Of a stretch of 5,950 bases of DNA, positions 1 through 5,057 are shown in pieces. Numbering within the stretch: position 1 is the stretch's first letter; each line of letters starts with the position of its first letter. Made by a program: the position numbers and the translations under genes. Location: the NCBI GenBank assembly GCA_029009035.1, contig JAQXJQ010000179.1, forward strand, positions 1-5,950, written 5' to 3'. This DNA is from Oscillospiraceae bacterium (lineage in GTDB: Bacteria > Bacillota > Clostridia > Oscillospirales > Oscillospiraceae). The notes below the pieces were generated by a model, which was not told the origin of the DNA, did not search any database, and was given only the letters and a program-made list of their open reading frames with translations.

Positions 1-3
1 AGT

Positions 4-36
4 GTTTTTTCTGAGGCACATGTCCTCAGAAAAAAC
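4..36. repeat. Perfect 13-bp inverted repeat
   Basis: The arms at 4-16 and 24-36 (GTTTTTTCTGAGG and its exact complement) flank a 7-nt loop whose last six bases, ACATGT, are themselves a palindrome. Because the T-run lies in the 5' arm and the A-run in the 3' arm, on either strand, the transcript would have U's before and A's after the stem. This is the reverse of an intrinsic terminator. It could be a repeat end, a processing hairpin or a protein site. No function can be assigned from sequence alone. Confidence 0.6.
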
Positions 37-49
37 GGATTTCACTTTA

Positions 50-73
50 TTCCGTCATCTGCGGATGACGGAA
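50..73. repeat. Perfect 10-bp stem hairpin
   Basis: TTCCGTCATC at 50-59 and its exact complement at 64-73 enclose a TGCG tetraloop. No T-run follows on either strand, so it is not a standard terminator. A smaller hairpin (TGCAC/GTGCA, 88-92 and 96-100) lies just to the right. With the flanking inverted repeats it makes the first 165 bases almost entirely foldable, which suggests an intergenic repeat element rather than coding DNA. Confidence 0.55.
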
Positions 74-127
74 CTCTGCGAGGCTCTTGCACTTCGTGCA
101 GGTAAATCTGGCTTTTTCGACAGTCTG

Positions 128-164
128 ACGCGCTCCCGCTGCAAACAGCGGGAGCGCGTTTTTT
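128..164 (+). terminator. Intrinsic terminator, rightward
   Basis: A perfect 14-bp GC-rich stem (128-141 pairing with 146-159, arm ACGCGCTCCCGCTG, loop CAAA) is followed on the plus strand by a run of six T's (159-164, the first being the last stem base). This is the classic form for ending a rightward transcript. Such a transcript would come from a gene left of the window converging on the minus-strand gene that stops at 168. For the leftward polysaccharide-gene transcript the A-run precedes the stem and no U-run follows, so termination in that direction would be weaker, though the stem could still protect the 3' end. Confidence 0.75.
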
Positions 165-167
165 CGC

Positions 168-1529
168 TTATTCATTTGCTTCTTTTTTCATCTTGAGCTC
201 ATCAAAGGCCAGTACGGACCAGAAGAGCATGGCGCCGATCTGCACCTCAAAAATGTTAAAAAAGATGCCGAACCAGCCGATGGTAATGCACAGGAATATC
301 TTCAGCGGCTCTTTGCGGAAGAACACAAGAATGGAGATCAGGAACGCGCCGAAGAGCAGTACGCCCAAGGCGCCGTTTTCCGCTATCACCTTGATGTATT
401 CGTTGTCGGCATAGAAGCCGGACCAGAGCTTATACTTCTCGTTCAGCGGATTTTCGTAGTTCAGGCCCGCAGCCGAACCGAACGTGCCGAAGCCGGCGCC
501 CATCACGGGATAGTCCCTGAAAATGGCAAGACCCGTCTTGATGGAGAAAATGCGGCCGTTATAGGCGCTGCGCTCGATCTCCCGGTCCGTGAAGCTGTTG
601 TCCAGCCGGTTGCCGAGGCCGATGCTGGGATCGCCTGCACCGTTCCAGGTGGGCAGCTCATTTGTCCGGTGATGCCAGATGGCCACCTGCTTGGTGATCA
701 TATAGCCGCTGCCGCTGATGACGGCAACGGTGAGCAGCATAGCCAGCACACGGCGATAGGGAAAGTTCTTGCGGTTCTTCACCACGAAATAGACCGCAAA
801 CACACCAATACCCAGCGCAAAAATGATAAAGGAGGATCTGGACATGGACAGCAGCAGGCCCAGAACATTGATGCCATACCAGACGCAGCCGGTCTTTCGG
901 CCGTAGGCCAGGTATGCGATCAGGCACAGGAACACGGTGAGCACCAGAAACAGGCCGTAGGTGTTGGGGTTCCCGAAGAGGCTGTACACACGGGGACGGT
1001 TTGCAAGCTCGATTCTCTCCAGCCACTCCGGAGGAAAGAGGATCTTTTTGTTGAAGGCTCTTTCGATCAAGCCAAAAAACACCAGAATGGCAGACATCAC
1101 ATTGAGGGTATCCAGCAGAAAGTTGAACTCCCGCTTGCCAAACTTCAGATTGCGGATGACGAAGTAAAAAATATAGTAGATCCCGATGCTGCGCAGCTGG
1201 AAAACGACCCGGCCCACGCCCAAATGCTGGAAGAAAACGGTATTCACCGCACCCACCGCCACAAAGGCGATGAGCAGCCAGTCATGAACGCGGAATTGAT
1301 AGCGCAGGCGGATGGCCACGGAGTACCAGACAAACAAAACCAGAATAATGAGGTCGGGAATGATCTTCACATAGCTGCCCAAAGCACGCTCCAGCACGCT
1401 GCGCAGGGGAATGAACACGCAGAAAAACAGCAGGGCAAAAAACGCAGCCAGTTTCAGCTTGCCCAGCTCATCCTCTCCGGCCTGGGCAATGATCTCGTCC
1501 ATTGCCGCCTTTCTCTCTCTCAATGACAT
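168..1529 (-). CDS. O-antigen ligase/Wzy family membrane protein
   Basis: Predicted polytopic inner-membrane protein of 453 aa with roughly a dozen hydrophobic segments. The O-antigen ligase/polymerase (Wzy_C) signatures occur in order: GNPNTYGLFL at 186-195, SMSRSSFIIF at 228-237, a long extracytoplasmic loop (about 280-330), the Arg-containing RIFSIKTGLAIFRDYPVMGAG at 326-346, and DNEYIKVIAENGALG at 375-389. Family members join or polymerise lipid-linked glycans at the outer face of the membrane, for example for exopolysaccharide or teichuronic-type polymers. Length is normal for the family. The start is ATG at 1529, because AAAGGAG lies about 8 nt upstream; an earlier in-frame ATG at 1676 lies deep inside the preceding gene and is unlikely. 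It follows the rhomboid-like gene by 22 nt, probably in one operon. The exact substrate cannot be read from sequence, and no glycosyltransferase is in view. Confidence 0.85.
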   Translation of the reverse strand: MSLRERKAAMDEIIAQAGEDELGKLKLAAFFALLFFCVFIPLRSVLERALGSYVKIIPDLIILVLFVWYSVAIRLRYQFRVHDWLLIAFVAVGAVNTVFFQHLGVGRVVFQLRSIGIYYIFYFVIRNLKFGKREFNFLLDTLNVMSAILVFFGLIERAFNKKILFPPEWLERIELANRPRVYSLFGNPNTYGLFLVLTVFLCLIAYLAYGRKTGCVWYGINVLGLLLSMSRSSFIIFALGIGVFAVYFVVKNRKNFPYRRVLAMLLTVAVISGSGYMITKQVAIWHHRTNELPTWNGAGDPSIGLGNRLDNSFTDREIERSAYNGRIFSIKTGLAIFRDYPVMGAGFGTFGSAAGLNYENPLNEKYKLWSGFYADNEYIKVIAENGALGVLLFGAFLISILVFFRKEPLKIFLCITIGWFGIFFNIFEVQIGAMLFWSVLAFDELKMKKEANE

Positions 1530-1551
1530 AGACTTTTCTCCTTTGTCTGCG

Positions 1552-2439
1552 TTATTCCTGGATATGAATGTGATTGTTGATGTGGTTGATACAGTAACAA
1601 TGGTATCCGCTGCACTTGGAGCAGTAGCGGAACTCCATATCCGGCTCCATGGCGTCGGTGACGCCGCAGACGGCACATTTGCGGGTATACCCCTGGTTTT
1701 GGGCCTCCTGCCGGACTTTCTGCGCCTGCTTCTGCACCTTCTTGAAGTTCACCACCTTGGGGTCGTGGCGATACCTGGTGCGCCCCAGTTTCGCACTCCA
1801 ATGGGGCCAGGTAAAGATGAAGAAGTTGATGATGCTGGCCAGAGGCACCAGAGCCGCAGACCAGATCCCCGCCCGGAACAGCTTCACCGAGTCCACCAGA
1901 ATCAGCACCACATCCACAATGGCCATCCACTTCATCTTGACGGGCACCACAAAGAACAGCAGCACCGTGGCCTCTCCGAACATGACGGACAGAACAAGGA
2001 AGATGGACAGGTTCAGATAATAGGACAGGCTCATGGGGTAAACGATCCGCTGGCTCAGACCCAGGATCAGGCCCAGCACCACGGACAAGACTGCCCCGGA
2101 GAGATAGAACAGGTTAAATTTGGCCGTTCCCCACTGGCGCTCCAGCATGGAGGCGATCCAGTAGTAGAAGTAGCAGCCCAGCAGCAGGTAGAAGGGGTTG
2201 CTGCTGTTGGGCACCACCAGCCATGTCACCAGGCGCCAGAGCTGCCCCTGATACACGATGCGGTAGGGCACAAAGGTGAGATAGCCCAGCCAGCTCACCC
2301 CCACCGCACTGCCCAGTACACTTGCCAGCCACACGGCGATCTGGGCAAACACCAGGATCTTCATGAGGTTTGGGATGCCAAATCGGGGGTGCTTGGCGCA
2401 AAAGCGGTCAATGGGACCGTATCCGTTGTGATAATTCAA
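1552..2439 (-). CDS. Rhomboid/Derlin-like membrane protein with zinc-binding tail
   Basis: A 295-aa protein with about six hydrophobic segments (first at about 26-48, last at about 191-211). The rhomboid-like fold is suggested by WRLVTWLVVPNSSNPFYLLLG (68-88), the ERQWGTAKF segment (100-108) and FFVVPVKMKW (162-171). The active-site GxSG serine motif of rhomboid proteases is not seen in the segment where it should lie (137-160), and the later segment that should carry the catalytic His has none, so it is probably a non-proteolytic, Derlin-like member. After a basic linker (215-250) comes CxxC at 255-258, CxxC at 273-276, then a His/Cys-rich end (H280, C281, C283, H286, H290, H292), likely cytoplasmic and zinc-binding. 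The start is TTG at 2439: AAGGAGG lies 7 nt upstream and the preceding in-frame codon is TGA. Family placement is inferred from motifs; function is unknown. Confidence 0.75.
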   Translation of the reverse strand: MNYHNGYGPIDRFCAKHPRFGIPNLMKILVFAQIAVWLASVLGSAVGVSWLGYLTFVPYRIVYQGQLWRLVTWLVVPNSSNPFYLLLGCYFYYWIASMLERQWGTAKFNLFYLSGAVLSVVLGLILGLSQRIVYPMSLSYYLNLSIFLVLSVMFGEATVLLFFVVPVKMKWMAIVDVVLILVDSVKLFRAGIWSAALVPLASIINFFIFTWPHWSAKLGRTRYRHDPKVVNFKKVQKQAQKVRQEAQNQGYTRKCAVCGVTDAMEPDMEFRYCSKCSGYHCYCINHINNHIHIQE

Positions 2440-2523
2440 TCAAATGCCTCCTTCGTTGCCAGGCTCATGGGGTCATCATATCTGAGGACAAACCGCCCTG
2501 CGGTCTGTTCAGTCCGCATTATC
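2440..2523 (-). promoter_or_regulatory. Leader of the rhomboid-like gene
   Basis: If transcription starts about 7 nt after the -10 box, the leader is about 77 nt long. It carries a small hairpin (arms 2490-2496 and 2500-2506, one G-T pair, followed by only three U's), a strong AAGGAGG at 2447-2453 and a short reading frame from ATG at 2519 that ends in TGA at 2436-2438, overlapping the TTG start at 2437-2439. The Shine-Dalgarno for the TTG lies inside this short frame. The hairpin is too weak to call a terminator. Confidence 0.4.
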
Positions 2524-2552
2524 ATAATATATTCCCCGGGAAAAATAGTCAA
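2524..2552 (-). promoter_or_regulatory. Sigma-A-type promoter for the rhomboid-like/polysaccharide genes
   Basis: On the minus strand, TTGACT (2547-2552, 5/6 to consensus) and TATTAT (2524-2529, 5/6) are separated by exactly 17 nt. The spacer contains a near-palindrome, TTCCC-C-GGGAA on the plus strand (2532-2542), which could be an operator or chance. It lies directly after the pepT stop codon (2564), and no terminator separates it from pepT, so readthrough from the upstream unit is also possible. Confidence 0.7.
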
Positions 2553-2563
2553 CAAACTGTAAA

Positions 2564-3781
2564 TCATTTGTAAAGGTCCACCAGATTGACCAAAATTTCC
2601 ACCACCCGGTCCATATCCTCCGCGGCCACGCACTCCAGGGGCCCATGGAAGTTGTACCCTCCGGTGCCCAGATTGGGACAGGGCAGCCCCATGAAGGAGA
2701 GGCGTGCGCCGTCGGTGCCGCCCCGGATGGGCTCCACCGTGGGAGCGACCCCGGCCATCTCCGCCGCCTTTTTGGCGTTGTCGATGAGATGCATGCATTC
2801 GGTCAGTTTCTCGCTCATGTTATAGTAGCTGTCCTTCATGGTCAGCTCCACCTTTGCCGTGGGGTGGGCGGCCTGCACCTGGGCACAGGCGGACTCCATC
2901 AGGGCCTTCTTTTCCCCAAACTTCTCCCGGTCATGGTCGCGGATGATGTACTCCATGCGGGCGAAGGCGGTGGTGCCCTCCAGCCGGTCCAGGTGGAAGA
3001 AGCCCTCGTACCCCTCGGTGCGGGCGGGGATGGCGTCGGCGGGCAGCTTGCCGTTCAGCTCCTGAGCGATGAGCAGGGCGTTTTCCATGATGTTCTTGGC
3101 GGAGCCGGGGTGCACCGACACGCCGGTGATGTCCACCCTGGCGCCCGCCGCGTTGAAGTTCTCAAACTCAATGGAGCCCGCGGCGCCGCCGTCCACGGTG
3201 TAAGCGTACCGCGCCCCAAAGGCGGGCACATCGAAATGGTCCGGACCTTCGCCGATCTCCTCGTCGGGGGTGAAGGCGATGCACAGCTTCCCATGGGGCA
3301 GAGCTTCGCTGAGAATACGCTCGCAGAGCGTCATGATCTCAGCCACGCCCGCCTTGTCATCCGCGCCCAAGAGGGTGGAGCCGTCGGCGGTGATGAGGGT
3401 CTTGCCCTCCAGATCCTTCAGGAAGGGGAAGTCGGAGACCTTGATGACCCGTCCCTCTCTGGGCAGGACCACATCGCCGCCGTCATAATTCTCATGGAGG
3501 ATGGGGTCTACATTCTCGCCGGAGAAGGCGGGAGCGGTGTCCATATGGGCCAAAAAGCCCAGGGCGGGGGCGTCCTCACAGCCGGGGGTGGCAGGAATAT
3601 GGCCGGTGACGATGCACCAGCGCTCGTCCAGTTTCACATCGGACACGCCCAGTTCCCGCAGCTCCTTCTCCAGCATCCGGGCCAGATCCCACTGGCAGGG
3701 GGTGGAGGGGGTCACGCCGGTATCCTCGGCGGACTGGGTGTGAATTTTGGCGTACTTCAAAAAGCGCTCATAAGCTCTCAT
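2564..3781 (-). CDS. pepT: Peptidase T (tripeptide aminopeptidase)
   Basis: Cytoplasmic M20-family metallopeptidase of 405 aa that removes the N-terminal residue from tripeptides; the length matches PepT (about 408 aa). The two-zinc site is complete. H79 and D81 are in GFLAHMDTAP, D141 in LLGADDKAG, the E174/E175 pair in TPDEEIGEGP, D197 in YTVDGG and H379 in GTGGYNFHGP, with spacing that matches the E. coli enzyme nearly residue for residue. The dimerisation domain is the usual insert (about 210-320, including SVHPGSAKN at 222-230). The start is ATG at 3781, preceded by AAGGAG (3791-3796) at 9 nt spacing. Starting further upstream would add 27 residues encoded inside the preceding gene. The gap to tmcAL is 13 nt and the Shine-Dalgarno overlaps the tmcAL stop codon, so the two are likely co-transcribed and possibly translationally coupled. 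Confidence 0.97.
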   Translation of the reverse strand: MRAYERFLKYAKIHTQSAEDTGVTPSTPCQWDLARMLEKELRELGVSDVKLDERWCIVTGHIPATPGCEDAPALGFLAHMDTAPAFSGENVDPILHENYDGGDVVLPREGRVIKVSDFPFLKDLEGKTLITADGSTLLGADDKAGVAEIMTLCERILSEALPHGKLCIAFTPDEEIGEGPDHFDVPAFGARYAYTVDGGAAGSIEFENFNAAGARVDITGVSVHPGSAKNIMENALLIAQELNGKLPADAIPARTEGYEGFFHLDRLEGTTAFARMEYIIRDHDREKFGEKKALMESACAQVQAAHPTAKVELTMKDSYYNMSEKLTECMHLIDNAKKAAEMAGVAPTVEPIRGGTDGARLSFMGLPCPNLGTGGYNFHGPLECVAAEDMDRVVEILVNLVDLYK

Positions 3782-3794
3782 ATTGACACTCTCC

Positions 3795-4907
3795 TTATCG
3801 AATGATGGGGCTGGTGCTCCACTCCGCGCCGCAGGGGACGGGAGTCCGGCGGCACAGCGCATAAAAATCGGTACAGCGGGCCTCCAGCTCCATAAGCGGG
3901 ATGCCCTTGCCGTGGACAGGTTTGGTGATCACGGGCAGAGGGGTATGCAAACCCTTCAGCACCTCTCTTCCCCTCTCGTTGGCTGCCAGCACCCGCAGGT
4001 AGGGCGGGGTTTGGGGGCGGTCGCTCTGCTTCAGTCCCAACGCCGCCCACAGCACCATGCGGCGGATGCGGGCATGGGCATAGCGCTTGGTCTTCGCAAG
4101 CCCGTACAGTTCCTCCAGACTCACCGCCTGACGGGACGCGCTGTAAAGCCGGTTGGCGAGTCCCTCGCCGCTGTCGGGCAGGGCCTCAAAATCGCTGAGC
4201 GTCATGGAGCGCAGGGCGGCCAGCACCGCACGCTGCGCGAATATCAATCCGGCGGGGTTGTCCGCAGGGATACACCCCTCCAGGATCTCCTTTCGCAAAT
4301 GGGAGGCCGAGGGATAGTCGGGGTGCTCCCCACCGTCATGACCCGCCCCCACCCGGGGAACGGCGATGACCCTGGGGTCAAAATCCAGCCGGCGGGCAGC
4401 TTTGAGGTACTCCACCCCCAAATTGTCGTTTGCCCCCTTGAGGCAGGCGGCTCCCGCCTCCCCCAGCAGCTCCTCCGCCGCCCGCTGGCGGCAGAGGGCA
4501 AAGGGCAGGCCTTCGTCCAGATGGCTGCGCAGGGCGGCCCCGAACTGCTCTGAGTCCAGCGCTGCCGCCGCCCGCTTCAGGGCCTCCCCGTCCCCCGACT
4601 CGCTGCCGAAGGAAAGGGTGTCCACGCCGGCCTCTCTCAACAGGTAGACGCTGCCAAAGGCAAAATGTTCCGCGGAAGACGCCGCCCAAACCGTGGGCAG
4701 CTCCAGGACCAGGTCCGCCCCGCCCTCCAGCGCGGCTTTGGCCCGGCTCCACTTGTCGGCAACGGCGCAGTCCCCCCGCTGGACAAAGTTGCCGCTCATG
4801 GCGCACACCACGGCGCACTCGCCCACACGGCGGCGGGTCTCAGCGATCTGATACCCGTGCCCGGCATGAAAGGGGTTATATTCCGCCACAATGCCCACGA
4901 TCTTCAT
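3795..4907 (-). CDS. tmcAL: tRNA(Met) cytidine acetate ligase TmcAL (YlbM family)
   Basis: A 370-aa cytoplasmic enzyme of the nucleotidyltransferase superfamily. Family members activate acetate with ATP as acetyl-adenylate and transfer the acetyl group to the wobble cytidine (C34) of elongator tRNA-Met, giving N4-acetylcytidine. The N-terminal ATP site is clear: IVGIVAEYNPFHAGHGYQI with the HxGH histidines H14 and H17. Other family blocks are SGNFVQRG (38-45), WAASSAEHFAFG (74-85), SFGSE around G101, GANDNLGVEYLK (158-169), VPRVG with R185, SASHLRKEI (200-208) and TKRYAHARIRRM (273-284). It is slightly shorter than Bacillus homologues (about 400-415 aa), with the usual C-terminal block present as TDFYALC. 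The Shine-Dalgarno is weak (AAAGGCGG about 10 nt upstream), in contrast to its neighbours. It is the first gene of the leftward unit with pepT and is divergent from ackA. Confidence 0.95.
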   Translation of the reverse strand: MKIVGIVAEYNPFHAGHGYQIAETRRRVGECAVVCAMSGNFVQRGDCAVADKWSRAKAALEGGADLVLELPTVWAASSAEHFAFGSVYLLREAGVDTLSFGSESGDGEALKRAAAALDSEQFGAALRSHLDEGLPFALCRQRAAEELLGEAGAACLKGANDNLGVEYLKAARRLDFDPRVIAVPRVGAGHDGGEHPDYPSASHLRKEILEGCIPADNPAGLIFAQRAVLAALRSMTLSDFEALPDSGEGLANRLYSASRQAVSLEELYGLAKTKRYAHARIRRMVLWAALGLKQSDRPQTPPYLRVLAANERGREVLKGLHTPLPVITKPVHGKGIPLMELEARCTDFYALCRRTPVPCGAEWSTSPIIR

Positions 4908-4956
4908 CCTCTACCCACCGCCTTTCCTGCTTTTTTCAGAAAATATGGAAAACCCC

Positions 4957-4985
4957 TTGTCCTTTCCCGGAAAAAGGGATAAAAT
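4957..4985 (+). promoter_or_regulatory. Candidate ackA promoter
   Basis: TTGTCC (4957-4962, 4/6) and TAAAAT (4980-4985, 5/6) are separated by exactly 17 nt. Start of transcription would be near 4992, giving a leader of about 66 nt. The spacer carries TTTCC-C-GGAAA (4963-4973), a near-palindrome resembling the one in the promoter at 2524-2552. The -10 box coincides with a minus-strand candidate -10 (4981-4986), so polymerases for the two divergent genes may compete. Confidence 0.55.
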
Positions 4986-5009
4986 AATTCATGCTTTTAG
5001 TATTGTAAA
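4981..5009 (-). promoter_or_regulatory. Candidate tmcAL promoter, proximal
   Basis: On the minus strand, TTTACA (5004-5009, 5/6) and TATTTT (4981-4986, 4/6) lie 17 nt apart. The predicted start is near 4974, giving a leader of about 67 nt. The -10 overlaps the ackA -10 on the opposite strand. In AT-rich DNA such matches occur by chance, so this is a candidate only. Confidence 0.4.
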
Positions 5010-5030
5010 CAAATCCCCGGAATAAGTAAA
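5002..5030 (-). promoter_or_regulatory. Candidate tmcAL promoter, distal
   Basis: On the minus strand, TTTACT (5025-5030, 4/6) and TACAAT (5002-5007, 5/6) lie 17 nt apart. It sits 21 bp upstream of the proximal candidate, and the two -35 boxes fall in an 8-bp direct repeat (plus strand GTAAACAA at 5005-5012 and 5026-5033). A transcript from here would start near 4995. Confidence 0.4.
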
Positions 5031-5034
5031 CAAT
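5002..5034. promoter_or_regulatory. 33-bp interrupted dyad, possible operator
   Basis: Two 16-nt halves around C5018 match at 11 of 16 symmetric positions, in the pattern ATTGTnnACnnATnCC on the left and its complement on the right. The mismatches are mostly A opposite A, which would not pair in RNA, so a DNA-binding site is more likely than a leader hairpin. It covers the -35 region of the minus-strand candidates and lies just downstream of the predicted ackA start, a position suited to repression in both directions. The regulator is unknown; it is not a clear match to the cre or Rex site patterns I know. Confidence 0.4.
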
Positions 5035-5041
5035 ATTTTTT

Positions 5042-5047
5042 AAGGAG
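5042..5047 (+). promoter_or_regulatory. ackA ribosome binding site
   Basis: AAGGAG, 10 nt before the ATG at 5058, sets the start codon of ackA. The residues that follow (MKVLVINAGSSSLK) begin exactly where acetate kinases normally begin. Confidence 0.85.
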
Positions 5048-5057
5048 TGTCAAATAC

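Noticed and set aside
2..196. Plus-strand 64-codon open frame over the hairpin cluster
   Set aside because: No Shine-Dalgarno, it runs across three perfect inverted repeats and a terminator and into the end of the ligase gene, and the peptide has no recognisable domain.
669..1526. Plus-strand open frame opposite the polysaccharide gene (285 codons)
   Set aside because: The real gene has clear membrane segments and Wzy motifs; the antisense product is polar, repetitive and has no start signal.
1530..1676. N-terminal extension of the ligase gene to an ATG at 1676
   Set aside because: It would overlap 125 nt of the preceding gene's zinc-tail coding region, and the ATG at 1529 has a well-placed AAAGGAG.
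2490..2506. Hairpin in the rhomboid-like gene leader as a pepT terminator
   Set aside because: Seven pairs including a G-T and only three U's after the stem, and it lies downstream of a good promoter, so it is too weak to call.
1411..2562. Long plus-strand open frame opposite the rhomboid-like gene (383 codons)
   Set aside because: His/Gln-rich shadow sequence spanning two real minus-strand genes and the promoter region; no domain recognised.
2645..3805. Long plus-strand open frame opposite pepT (386 codons)
   Set aside because: It mirrors the GC-rich third positions of pepT; no ribosome binding site or known motif, whereas pepT has all its metal ligands.
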